64,000 nucleotides of DNA from Fratercula arctica (lineage: Eukaryota > Chordata > Aves > Charadriiformes > Alcidae), in assembly GCA_947846985.1 (NCBI GenBank), contig CANTUZ010000003.1, positions 53,516,096 to 53,580,095 of the forward strand, given 5' to 3'. Position numbers and translations under genes: made by a program. Below the pieces are notes generated by a model. It did not search any database. It saw nothing but the letters and a program-made list of their open reading frames with translations, and was not told where the DNA came from. This document shows, one piece after another, positions 39,733 through 52,107 of this stretch (positions are counted from its first letter, which is position 1; the number at the start of each line of letters is the position of its first letter).

Positions 39733-42493
39733 TCACCTTGTTTTTCCTGCTCTGCTCCAGCCCATGTTGGGAAGAGGAGTACAACTGACTGGGAGAAAAA
39801 TGCCTGACTGGGCCCGTTCCATGTATTGCTAGAGCAGGGAGTGCATGTGGATAGTATTGCTTTACTTGGTGGAGGAAGAAAGGATATAAGAGCAGAGTTG
39901 CACATGAAGCCACAGCACTAGGTTGTGAGATTAGTATCAGCCTACTGGGCTTTTTTTGTTGTTTTGTTTTTTTTTTTTAATTATTATTTTAATGATGTGG
40001 TTTACCAGTAGTACATTATTAGCAGGAACTTGGCAGTGATCTCACTTACTAAGTTCTATGGACTTACCTGTTACTTTAGCTGTTACTCGTGCAGGCACAA
40101 TGCCCTGGTAAAGGTTTGATGATTGTGCTTTGCTTTCTGTTGTATTCAGTAGAACTTTTCAAGGAAATAGAATCAAATCCCCATGAGTTTTCAGGGAAAT
40201 ATCATTTTGATGTTGAAGTGTAGAAATCTTCTCTGACCTAAATTTTCAGCAGTGAATAATGCTTTGGGGAATTGCATTTTTTAATGCTTGAGCTGAGGTT
40301 ATGTAAGGAGACATTTTATGAAGAATGAGTGTTAACAATTGGGGAATTGACAAATCTTAAGTGATCTAAACTGATTATCTGAATATTCATACCTTAAAAA
40401 TGTATGGAATACAGTTCCTTCTCTCTAATTGTATAACATAAATACTTTCTTTTCAGTATTGCAAAATCTACTCAATTATTAACTGGTGCACAAAGATGTG
40501 TTAACATGAATCAAAGCAGGATTTTTTTTTTTCTGTTCTGATTGAATTATTCCTCATATCTTTCCCCTTCTCTTTCTGATTCATTTTATGAAAGCTACAT
40601 TAAATTTTATGGAAATCAAACATTAGGATATGGATAAAAATGTAAATCCACAGAGGTCAGGAAAATAAAAAGTAAGGTCCTTGTGATCTCTGTCACTTTT
40701 CCTATCCTGTATAGATATGCAGTATTTGGTTACTGAGGTTTGCAGGGCAAAACATACGGTGTAAGGGAGCTGCTGCTGGAAAAAAAAAATTTGTCTTTTG
40801 ATTTTTGTGTTATTTTTGTGTTTATTTCATCAGAAGTTCTTCAAATTTTGTTGGTTTGTTTTTATGGTTAATGTAAATTGTTTTTATTAAATTCCATTTG
40901 ACCTTGGGAAGAAAATGTGAGTAAAGAGATACTTCATTTGAAAGAGGGGATAGAGAGAGATAGATGTAAGGTTTCTGCATTTTCTCATGGAATAAAATTC
41001 ACAGGCTTGCCCCCACACTGTCTGAGTGGCTTTGGGTGGTGGTCCAGCAGATGCAAAGCAGCTTTCCTGATTATGCTTGTTGTAGACCATTTTGCATGAT
41101 GATGTTTAGAATTTCAAAGAAATACGTGCCAAGAAAAACTATGTCTCTTATTCAGATAAAACAGTAGGGAATCACACTTCTTTAAAGATAGTCCGATGTC
41201 TTCATAACATTCCTGCATTAATTTGCATATGCTGTATAAATTGTATAAATCTGCACTTAGAAAAATGTATCTCAATTTTGAAATGCAAATACCTATTTGT
41301 CCTCTAAGTAGACAATCTGTGTGTACCTTCAAAGCAGGTGGCAATCTTCATCAATGTAATGTAAAAAAATATATATCACTTACAGAAAAGAGTTTTAGCC
41401 AGAGAAGCTAGATATTCTTAACTTACTTACACCTTCTTACCTGTTACTGAGAATAGGCTGGATTTTAGAGAAAAAAAAATGGAAATATAAACCTTCAGAA
41501 TTAAGGCTTGCTGATTTAGAGAGCTAGAAATGTGTCCTTGGTCTCCAAAACCTTTAACTTTCAGTGGGTTTCATATCCAGTAGCTTTAGAACTGTTGCTG
41601 TTCTGTAACTGAAGTTAATTTGTTGTATATGAGAACTGACAATGCGTTTAAGTGCATTGTAGAAGGAACTGTTTTACTGCTGAATTATAGGCAACTTCTG
41701 AAAACAAGATGTTGACTACTTTGGATGAAATTTAAGTAAATTTTACTTAATTAAAATATACAGCCAGAATTGTGTATTTTAAGGGTCATCCTTTGATATT
41801 TAGCATTTCCATGTCCCTTCTTAAAAGGTAGCTTAAGCAATTAGAACAAGATATCTAAATATGTGGGGTACCTAACAATGCAGTGAACGCCTGGCAGGAT
41901 TTCGGAGTCACATGCATCTGAATGTTATTGACTGTGGGCTAACTCCTGAAACTCAATGCGGAGGGAAGAGTTACCTAACAGTTTGAATATCCTGTGTCCT
42001 TCGGCAGTCTGAAAGTGATGGGAACTTGTGGCTTTTAAGCCATTTCTGTAACTTAGAAAATTTTACTCGTTGTCTCATATACTGAAAATTGGTTTGCACC
42101 TTTATGCTAATGGCAGATGATGGCAGAAAGGAAAATCTGGATAGAGAGAGAGGTACAAACATTCTATGAACTGAACTCTCCCTGACAAGGAACAGAGAAG
42201 AGATGTTATAGTAGGTGGCATTATTGCAAATTTAGGTTAGTTTAATAAGCTTTTAAATCTGAAAGGCAAGCGAGGAATTCAACTGTAAAATAGGTAGCCA
42301 CAAAAGCAGCTGATAGGATTTACCCTGTAAGGTAATTTCTTGTTGTTGAATGCTACATGCAATACAGTAGCTGAAGATACACCTTGACTACACAATGTTC
42401 TCTCACCGCTTTTTTTCTAAGTACATTTGTGTGAGGAGCTCAAGAAGAATTTTCCTCCTTTTGAATCTTTTGCTCCTTCCCCATGCAGAATTC

Positions 42494-42815
42494 ACAGAAT
42501 CATAGAATAGTTTGGGTTGGAAGGGACCTTTAAAGGTCATCTAGTCCAACCCCCCTGAAATGAGCAGGGACATCTTCAACTAGATCAGGTCGCTCAGAGC
42601 CCCGTCCAGCCTGACCTTGAATGTATCCAGGGGTGAGGTGTCTACCACCTCTCTGGGCAACCTGTGCCAGTGTTTCACCTCCCTCAGGGTAAAAAAATTC
42701 ATTCTTGTATCTAGTCTGAATCTACCCTCTTTTAGTTTAAAATCATTACGCCTTGTCTTATCACTACAGGCCCTGTTAAGAAGTCTGTCCCCATCTTTCT
42801 TATAAGCTTTTAAAG
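42494..42815 (-). mobile_element. CR1 LINE 3' end, truncated
   Basis: This is a minus-strand CR1. On the plus strand it begins TCACAGAATCATAGAATAG, the reversed CR1 tail, then GTTGGAAGGGACCTTTAAAG and CATCTAGTCCAACCCCCCTG. The minus-strand translation gives the CR1 reverse-transcriptase C-terminus, with KEGRFRLDTRMNFFTLREVK, HWHRLPREVVDT and FKVRLDGALSDL. Similarity fades near 42815, the 5' truncation point. The tail and frame are well kept, so divergence is modest. The element lacks its catalytic parts and is inactive. Confidence 0.95.
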
Positions 42816-44086
42816 AAAATATTCCTCTCTGTAGAGAGGGGAAGGGGTGTTTTTATTAATTTATTCAACATATCAGCCTCACTGATCTTATAGGATTTAG
42901 TATTCTTATGCATTAGTAGTTCACTTTTTAGGGGCACTGAAGCGATTATTTATTGTTCCTTAAGTTGGCATGAGAAAGTTTCTTGTTACTCTTATGCACA
43001 CTCTTGAGTGTCCGTGCAGCTCCAGCCACAGAGGTGCAGAGAAGGTGAAGAATAATACACAGCAACATCAGTGTAAGTTGTATACGCTCTTTTAGTTCTT
43101 TCATGCTATTGTGTGAAAACAGCTCTTCGTACTTTGTAAGCCCCTCTTTTGGTTGCTGAGTACCAAGTGAGAGCTATAAGCGAGTTTGAACTGAAAAAGA
43201 CATAGAGAGGAAACTAGCGCATCTACTAGTAGGAGATTCTGGTGGCCTGACTGAATCTTTGCTCTGGGCTATCAGGGGATGTATCCTACAGGCTTTAATT
43301 CAGTTCATTTTGTTCAAAGAAACTGTACACAGATGCTACTAGAGATGTTCAAAGTAATGTTTATTGTTACCTTCGGTAATAAGATATTGGTGATTTTTTG
43401 CAAGTATTACACAAAAGCACCTCTAAAAACCCTGGTAAAAAACACCTTTTCAGTTAAATCCTTGTTTTGAAGTGAGGCTGAAACTCATTTATGTCCATGG
43501 AACCAACAGAAAAGAATAAAATATGGGAGAAGCTATGCAGTTACATAAAAAAATCTCTTTGTGGAAGAAGATACCCAAATACATTTGAGCTGATAGTAAA
43601 ATTATTCTTTCCTCACACCATGCAGTTGTTTAGATCTTTGGCTTATGAATTATATGTAAAGCATTAGTACAATTATATTATTCCTAATTAGCAAAATACC
43701 ATCATAAATGCTGACTGCATTTTCATCAATGAAATGCTACATCATACAATGGATTTATATACAATACTTCTCACATGCTTAATCTGAAAATATTTGAGAA
43801 TCTTCTTTCTCTCATGCACTTCCTTCCTCATTCATTCATAAATGCCTGTGTTCTATATAGGTGTATAAAGGACTACACAGGTGTGCAGCTATGGATAATT
43901 TTAAATTTCCTTTTAGAAAGGAAAGAAGACTGTATGGTTATGCTTTGATTTGTAGTTTCTCTATGGGAAGGACAGTCTGAGCTGCAGTAGCCTCCTTTGT
44001 TATATCACAATCACTGATCCCGTGAAGAGGCTGTGTCATGCTGCATTGTGTCTGTGTATTAGTCCTCAAAGAGAATCACCATTCAG

Positions 44087-44106
44087 AATAATTAATCATA
44101 ATTAGC
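44087..44106. promoter_or_regulatory. clustered TAAT homeodomain-type motifs
   Basis: AATAATTAATCATAATTAGC contains two TAATTA-type cores and an ATCATAAT within 20 bases. Homeodomain factors bind such cores, and clusters of them are common in conserved enhancers. In AT-rich DNA this can arise by chance, so it is only a candidate. Confidence 0.2.
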
Positions 44107-47100
44107 AACAAAGCAGGAACAAGGTCAAAATACCATGTGATTTTTTTCATTCATATCAATCCCACCTATTTATGGTGCAGTCAGAAAAAAAAAGTAATTT
44201 TTTAGGATGTGTGCTGTTGTAGTTTAGATCCAGCAGCAAAAGACATTAAAATGCAACTGTTACAGCTGAATTTATGCAGGATTTTTTCACCTGGAAGAAA
44301 AAGTCTCTATTTCAGCACTCAAGGTAGGCACTATTTCTTTTGTAATCCCTTAGGAATTCTGACTAGGATGTATTCATCCTGTTCAGGGCTGTTGGGGTCT
44401 TTTTTAGCTCCTTATAAGTATATTCCCGCCAGTGTTGGTGACATAAATCAGCACCACAGAGTGAAATACAGAAATGAGAATAGAATTTGAGGCCAGCACA
44501 TGCTTGCTAAAAGCACTGAAAGAGATGTCTTTAGCAATAAACAAGAGAATAAGAGGGTAGACCACGACAGGATTTTGTGCATGTCCTCCAAACATGCACT
44601 CATACTATAAAGCTGCACAAATGGAAATAATAAAAGAAATTATTTTACCCCCAGGCTTGACTCCAGTAACTGATGAAAAAGTAAGAGGAGGGAAGAATCT
44701 GATGACCTGTGCACTGAGGACCTGGAGAAAAGGTTATGATTGATTTGACCCTGGATACATTAGGAAGTCCAGCTGAATGCAAGACCATTACAACACGATG
44801 CTGTATGCTGGTTATCCTTGTAGATAAGAACCAACTCGTTGAAGGCGTATTTGAAAGTAAGAACTAGACGTTTTGTACTTAATGGGTCAAAGCACTCTGA
44901 AAATGTTAAATCAACTTAGTGCTAGTTTAGTTGCCATGCTTCTACTTGAAGGACAAAAGGTTTGACAGATGTAAATAAACCAACAAAATTCTTTCTATTC
45001 TTGACAAGTTGATGAAAATGGATCTTAATCTTTGCCCCTTCCCTCTTTACATTTCCTTTTCTTTTTTTTGGTAAACAAAGAGAAATCATTCCTGACATAA
45101 GAGAATTATTCCTGACCTGAGAAACAATGGTTTAGGCATCATTTACATGCCCTACATCAGATGTTTTAACTACAAGTTTTTGATAACTTGGAAACATAGT
45201 TTTTTGAATGCAAATGTATCAGTGGGCTGGCTACTAAAGCTCAGGAGGGAGTGACGCTGGGACATATCACAAACTATTGAATCAAACCAGAGAACACAAT
45301 GAATTGCTCTTTAAGTAACTACAAATCATATGAGGAAAGGGAAATATTGTTGAAAGGCCTCAATTTGCAACAGGCATGCTAGAAATCTCATACAAACAAC
45401 ATTTTCTACAATTCATAGAAAAGTTAACCACTATAATTTTTTAACGTAGTCAAGTTCTGTAAAATACCTTTTAGCAGTGACAGTGTTTCAGAAAGGAGGG
45501 GAAAAATATAAATGCAAAAATGCAAAAGAAAAAACCTCAAAGGCGGCCTTGAGTAACATATACTTTGTGACAGCATTTCAATGCCAGTGAACCCAAAATT
45601 TAAGCTCTAAATTAGAGTTTGTAGAAGAGGTCTAATTACAGTGGACCTACAGAGTGCATTTTCGTGTACATGAATGAGATTTTTCATAAGAAATACTGAT
45701 CTTTAAAGCTGGTAGGGGTCACAAGTGGCTCCCTATTTTTCCTTCTCCTTCCTATTATCTCTTTCGGTTAGGTTATTTTAATGATTATGTTTTTAATTTG
45801 TTTTCCCCTCATGGGAGAACTGACATGAGATTTCTGAAATATATCCCAATTCTGTTACCATTACATCAATACCAGAGTGAAACAATATAGCATATATTTT
45901 TGTGTATTTTATATACATTGTGAATATATATCATGAAGTATTTATCGAATAATTAGCAAATAAGGAAAGTTTATCTAGTTTCCTTTCTCTGAAGGAATAC
46001 AAAGAGTTAAAGACTTGTCTCTACTCAGATCAAGCCAAGCTATCAGAAAACTGGAAGGATTTCAGTTATGAAAATCAGAAGGCTGGAGGAAGTCATGTAC
46101 CTTTGCATATTTTCTGTCCTTGTATATTCATTTGACTAAATTACTGGAAAACTTAGGAACAGCTGATTTTAGACAGGAAAATGTGGAAATGACCATAGGA
46201 ATAACTAATTATGAGTGCTGTTGACTGGAGGACAGACATGAACTGGAATGCCATTGTTTGAAGTGCTTGCGACCTCTTTATAAATTACTTCAGTGATCTT
46301 TTTCATTACTATAGAAGAGTAATTGTTTATTACTTCTGCCCTCTGTTCGGAAGTGCTGCATCATTCCAGAGCGCTCTGCTGAAGGGATACTTCCCCAGCA
46401 TCCCGAATGTTGTGTTTTAATGAGCAGATATGTACAGCATGCTATTATTTTTTCCTGATAATTCCTCACACATTAATGTTTCTGAGGTGTTTTCTAGAAG
46501 ATGATTAAAACTGATTGTTCAAAAGCAACAAATCCAAGCCACCAGGGCAAGACAGACTAACAAAATTTCGATGAAGAGCATGAAGCCAGCTTTACAGTTG
46601 CTTTATTTTGCTTTAACAGCCAATATGCCCTTGGCTAGATAGGATCTAACCATCTAGTACAAATTCTTATACTTCCTGCTCCAGTGGGTTTTGTTGAAGA
46701 TACTATTCTATTATATGAGTCAGCAGTGTTTATCAATTTTAATATCATGCCTCAGGAATATTGCCACTTACACTTTAATATGACTTGGCTTGTCAATTCA
46801 AATCTTGGGTTTTTGCAATTTTAAACTCTCATAACGTTATATAGTTTATAGGGTTCCATGATAATTCATAAAACTATGCCTGTTGGTTCTTAGATAAACA
46901 GTTTAGGAAGATGTGGCTTTTTGTTCTTGCAATGAGCTGTTTTATTTGGCAGGTTTTATTTACTGTATTTAAAGGTGTAACACTGAGAAAATTCTAAATG
47001 TAAGTTTAGCAATTCTTATTTGAATCACAGTGGGCATCTCAATTGGAAAATGCTCCTGTAGAGTCCATTCTGAAAAGATTTAATTCTTGTTGCTGATATG

Positions 47101-50100
47101 CCCTACAAATTTTTTTGTATAATCTTGTTTTAAAATGAGACCTTTTGTAAGCCTACTCATGTGGGAAATATTCATATCCTGATATAAACTGATACCTTAA
47201 TTCATTGTGCCAGTACCTCCTAATACCCATCACAAGAGCTCTGTTTCCCAGTACGTGCACAGCCCCAAAATCATGACACCTTGATAACAGCTTTTGGTGT
47301 AGAATTTTGCAGGCAATGCGCCATAAGAATTTGGGGGATTTGCAGTGCAGTTCTCGGCTTTGTATGGCCTTTAGCAACTTATTTGCCTCCTCTTTATTTG
47401 AGTTCCTTGAGTGAAGACAATAAACCTTCTTCCTGCTTACCCCACTCCATGTAGATACCTTAAATTAGTCATCAAGTGACTGGCATGTTAGAAGCCTGAA
47501 CTGAGGTCCTGGCTTCCTGAGTTCTCTTTGTAAGCGGTGTGATGTTACGTGCTAACAGCAGCTTCCTGTGCAGGAAGGAATGTGTACTTCGCTGCTTTGG
47601 CTTTTCAAAAATAGAGCTAGGTTGTGTTATCTCTATCCACTTAGAACTTTAGTGGCAAAGCAGTTTTTAATTATTTATATAAAAGGGCAATATATTTGAT
47701 TAAAATAAACATTTCTAATTTTGTGCCATCTTTTGTCCAAATGTTGTATAAACATTTTAAAACATACAACTTACGACACATCTGTCGTGGATAGAGTGAT
47801 GCACTTCACTCATAGAGAGAAGCAGCAATACATTTACTGATATAAAACAGGGGTTTAACCAAGTTTGGTGGTAAATTTACAGTGCTTTAACAAGATTCGA
47901 GATGGCAAGGCACACTTGGTTATTTACGGCATAAGAGGACAGGTTCAGACACAAATGTCGGGAAGATCCTCCTGTTGAGTCAAGGTTTCAGAAGTGATCC
48001 CCATGCTTTCTAAACTCCTTCTCACAGAGGAGTCTAGATGCAACTGGACCCAGTCCTAGTCCCAGATTTGGTCAACGGTTTGTGTCTAAATGATTATTTA
48101 TGCATAATCAATCCTTTATATCACTTAGCTAATATTTCAAAGTTTAGCATGCTTTTAGCCACTTACTGAGGATCTATTGCAGCAAGGAATATCTGAATCT
48201 CGAGAAGTAACCTTTAGCAGTGTCCCTACTCAAGGGGAGATTCTGGTGTGCAGCCCACTGCAGTGCAGGAAAGCTCAAAGGACTCTTGGGCTGTTCACTG
48301 TTCATGGCGGTAAGATGACTGACCTATGGTTATATATGCATATCAACCACAGTACCAGTTAGCCCTTGGCTATTGCGTTGTTATCTGTCTCCCTAAAGCC
48401 ACATTGAGCTGGATGGAGCCATCACGACTAGATGCACCCATTATGACTGACACGGGTGGTTATCGCTTGTGCAGAGTTATGGGAGATAAAGATCAAGTTG
48501 GTGCCTGGGGAGGGGGGATCACACTGCCACAACATCTGTGAGGTATCATGTAAAAGACAAATTCTTTACATGCATCAACTATTAATAAAACAAAGTTGGT
48601 TTTACACATTTGCAGTGTATTAAGATACAAAGCTGGGAATACTTTATCAAAAGTAAACTGCAAGAGAATTCTGTTAGATGGAATATAATTACTGAAATCT
48701 AATCACTGGGTTGAGATTTCCTTGCTCTTGGAGCTGTTCGTTGAACAAAAGGTCTTTAGTCATCACTCATAGTTGAAACTTCCACATTTATGTCACGTAT
48801 TGTCTTCCAGTTTTACGCATAGAAATTGTATAAGATATAGCAAAATCAAGTTCTATTTAAAGAGCAGAAAAAAAAAAAAATCTTCCTTCCCTAGAAGCTC
48901 ATAAATGCCCTAAGAGCAACAGGTACTTCCAGATGGTATCTGTGAAAATGCATTCATGGTTTATTAAACTAGGAGGTGGGCCTGTTGCCCCAGAGCCCCT
49001 GGGACATCTGAATCAAGGGAGAGCAGGGGAAAAGAAAATTAAAACGAGAACAAGAAGAGGATGAGTAATTTGAGTTTTGAAACATTTATCTGCAGGAAAT
49101 GGATTTTAAAGAAGGTGAGCTGCACAAAGAATAGAACAGTGTTGCCTGTGGTACTGTAATACTATTTTTTGGTTGGCACAGGGACTTTTCCTTTGATGTT
49201 TGGAGATTCTTCAGTGTGAAATACAATTGCAACACTGCACAGTTCCTCTTGTGTTTCCTTAGGCAAACCTTGCTGTCATTAACAAGAAAATTGCAGAGCA
49301 AACCCAGCTGTTTCCTTTATGGAGGTTTTTGGCTCACAGACGGTATGGTGCAAACCAAAATCATGCTCAATGAACACTAAATCCCAAAAGCATGCTGATA
49401 ATTGAGTAAACTGCTGAATAGTAGCTTTAAACATGTTTGAGCCTTGATTATGGCAAGTGGTGGAGGTGTGGTAAGTCTTTAGGGTTTTTTTTGTTGTTCT
49501 CTTACCCGGAGTTTCCCTATTTTGTTGTCTGTAGCCCTCACTATTTCTACATCTGCAAGTCGCTCAGTACACTTTTTTCTTATTCCTCCTGTCACCAAGG
49601 TTCTTGTACCATTTCCAAAGTGATTCTCCAGGCACGTAGATGATAAATGGTGGGTTAAAGTCTTCATAAGCTGTAAAAGAATAGTTTAGAGAGGCTGTTT
49701 ACTCTGAAGTGTTAACCAGCAAAGGTGGGCTCTAAACATCTGCTTTTGGAAAATAGTATTTCCAAAACATGTTGCTACTGTACTGACTGATAGAAGATTC
49801 ATACGCCTCCACTGTTGGGTATATTACAGTCTGCATGCATATGCTGACAGAATAACGGAAAACAGAAGGACCTCCAAGGATTTAATTTATAGTGTATACT
49901 ACAGTTGTAAAATTGTATTCTTGTTTTATGTGTATAGTTTTCTCTAAACTGAAGTTTAGGAGGGGAAAAAAAAAGAATCCCTATATATTGCTTTCCTTTA
50001 TTCCAAATTTATGGCTTTAACAATCTTCAATGAAAAGCTGTTTATCTCACCTTGGTGCATTTTGACATACAGGACTCATGTGGCTTCATTTATCTAATCT

Positions 50101-50323
50101 TGAATGCTTTTGAAAGAAACACCAATTGCAACTGTGAATATTCAGAAACATAGTGTGATTCACTATAAAAGTGGGACATTTTCTTTACTGTGTGCTCTCT
50201 TGATCTTTCAATATTTGTACTCTTTCAAAAATAAAGTAAGTGTTTAGTTATAATTTGTAGAAATTTAGTATAATCCTTTAAAAAAATCAAAGTGAGGAAA
50301 TGAAATAACTTTTTATGGTTTTT

Positions 50324-50350
50324 TATGTGTGTGTATATATATGCGTGTGC
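50324..50350. repeat. compound (TG)n(TA)n microsatellite
   Basis: A run of TG units changes into TA units and then into GCGTGTGC. It has the same architecture as the repeats at 39122 and 53997. Confidence 0.85.
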
Positions 50351-50761
50351 ACAGTAATTGATTAAATACCAAGCTTCAATATGCATAATGCTCCTACATT
50401 TACAGAGGATAACTTCAGTGAAGGTTCCTGACGACAAAACCTTAGAGTTGTGCAGGTTTTTTTCTGCAGAATTCTGCCCTTTGCCATTCCACAAGTTGGA
50501 TTGTGGGTTCAACTAACAGTGCTTGAAGCATATTAATATTGCACAGAAGTTAGACAAAAGAAGGGAGCTGCAATACCTCTAAGGGTTTCTGTAATTTATA
50601 ATTTCTTGTAAGTGCTTTCAATTTACGTGGAGATTTATTGTTCTGAGAGCCGAGGCAATGAGCTGGTCTGTAGTTTTAAATTGGGCAGGTGACAGAGGTG
50701 ACAGGCTTGAGCTGTGGGAAAAGGAAGTTTGTGATAGCTTCTTAGAGGTGAGGTTTGGGGT

Positions 50762-50786
50762 CTTTGTTTGTTTGTTTGTTTGTTTT
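50762..50786. repeat. (TTTG)5 tetranucleotide repeat
   Basis: Five units of TTTG run into a T5 stretch. It is a simple repeat. Confidence 0.9.
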
Positions 50787-51268
50787 TCCACAATGCTCAG
50801 CAATTTGATGATCTTAAGTTTTCTTGGTGTCAGAGTCATCTCTTCCTCCTTTTTCATGATCTTCATTCTAGTCATGTTGCAAGAAACCATTTAAGTGATC
50901 TTTGTGATATTTACAATGAAGCTCAATATTTCCCTCCTTAGATACACATTAAGCATTGGTTCCATAAATTGGTCTGTTCCCTCTGGGCAGAGCTGTTACA
51001 TCTGGGCCCACGCAGAGCTGAACAGGCATTTGTATTAATAGAGCACTGTGCGGTCAGTGCTGCCCTGGCTATCTGCTGTTTCACAGATAACATCACAGTC
51101 TGATGTGATGTGTGCAAATAGCTCCCTGCACTGAAAACAATATTGTACTGATCCAGCCTTCCAGCTCTTTCCTGATCCTAACTACTGTGCCATGTGGTTT
51201 TTCTCCTAGAGGTTGAACTTCCTTCATTATGTGTAGTTGCTTAAATTCTTGAATTTTCTGTCCTTATT

Positions 51269-51308
51269 TATATGCAAGGAACACTTACTATATGCAAGGA
51301 GCACTTGC
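51269..51308. repeat. 20-bp tandem duplication
   Basis: TATATGCAAGGAACACTTAC is followed directly by TATATGCAAGGAGCACTTGC, two adjacent 20-base copies with two A-to-G differences. Confidence 0.9.
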
Positions 51309-51515
51309 ATTCCTTCCTTCCTAAAGCTCTGTGGTTTTTTCGTCCCTCCAAACCCAACATAGCCTGGAAATACATCGTATTTCTGAGAGATTCAGATTTC
51401 TCATCCGCCTCCTTGTCTGTTTGTGCAACAACCTGTATCACTTCTAGACACCCTTCTGACGACAGGGTAGCTCTGTTTTCCCTTAGAAAACCTCCATGAC
51501 TGAGCTTTAAATTAG

Positions 51516-51520
51516 GATAG
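51516..51520. repeat. left target-site duplication of the LTR
   Basis: GATAG directly precedes the LTR terminus TGTTA and matches GACAG at 52103-52107 in four of five bases. Confidence 0.5.
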
Positions 51521-52102
51521 TGTTACAGTTTAACACTGGCCAGCAGCTCAGCCCCACACAGCGGCTCGCTCACTCCCCTCCCAGCAGGATGGGGAAGAGA
51601 ATCAGAAGAAAAGTCATGGGTTGAGATAAAGACAGTTTAATAGGTAAAGCAAAAACTGCACACCCAAGCAAAGCAAAATAAGGAATTCATTCACTGCTTC
51701 CCGTTGGCAGGCAGGCGTTCAGCCATCTCCAGGAAAGCAGGGCTCCATCATGTGTAACAGTTACTTGGGAAGACAAACGCCATCACTCTGAACATCCCCC
51801 CCTTCCTTCTTCTTCCCCCAGCTTTTACTGCTGAACGCAACATCACATGGTGTGGAACATCCCTTTGGCCACTTGGGGTCAGCTGTACCAGCTGTGTCTT
51901 CTCCCAGCTTCTTGTGCACCCCCAGCCTGCTCGCTGAGGGGGCTGAGCGAGACACAGAAAAGGCCTTGACTCTGTAAGCAGTGCTCAGCTCTAGCTAAAA
52001 CATCTCTGTGTTACCAACACTGTTTTGGTCACAAATCCAAAACATAGCACCATACAAGCTATTATGAAGCAAATGAACTCTGTCCCAGCAAAAAACAGTG
52101 CA
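51521..52102 (-). mobile_element. solo LTR of an avian endogenous retrovirus
   Basis: This 582-bp block begins TGTTACAG and ends CAGTGCA on the plus strand, so both ends carry the TG...CA termini of a retroviral LTR. On the minus strand it reads as an LTR with a TATA-like CAGTAAAAGC at 51821-51830. An ATTAAA polyadenylation signal lies downstream at 51636-51641, followed by CTGTCTTTATCTCAACCC. From memory, this arrangement and wording belong to an LTR family abundant in many neoavian genomes. The flanks GATAG (51516-51520) and GACAG (52103-52107) look like a 5-bp target duplication with one change, a size usual for ERVL-type elements. No gag, pol or env sequence is present on either side, so the copy is solo, probably from recombination between two LTRs. 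The family assignment is inference. Confidence 0.88.
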
Positions 52103-52107
52103 GACAG
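52103..52107. repeat. right target-site duplication of the LTR
   Basis: GACAG directly follows the LTR terminus GTGCA and matches GATAG at 51516-51520 with one mismatch. The mismatch suggests either an old insertion or a recombination-derived copy. Confidence 0.5.

Larger units (their letters stand above)
31913..42493. other. AT-rich unique non-coding DNA
   Basis: No gene is seen in about 10.6 kb. The stretch holds the T15G27 tract at 34482-34523, T16 at 36285-36300, an AT-rich inverted repeat at 37796-37841 and a (GT)n(AT)n microsatellite at 39122-39147. A stop-free plus-strand frame of 137 codons spans 39319-39732 (ATG at 39433). Its translation has hydrophobic stretches but no recognisable family, and the reverse strand offers no better gene. 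Confidence 0.6.
42816..51520. other. AT-rich unique non-coding DNA
   Basis: No gene is seen in about 8.7 kb. Features are a TAATTA-rich block at 44087-44106, a compound microsatellite at 50324-50350, a (TTTG)5 repeat at 50762-50786 and a 20-bp tandem duplication at 51269-51308. Short ORFs on both strands lack recognisable similarity. Confidence 0.6.

Noticed and set aside
42617..42805. 62-codon plus-strand ORF
   Set aside because: It is the antisense shadow of the minus-strand CR1.
51761..51955. 64-codon minus-strand ORF
   Set aside because: It lies wholly inside the LTR, which does not encode protein.
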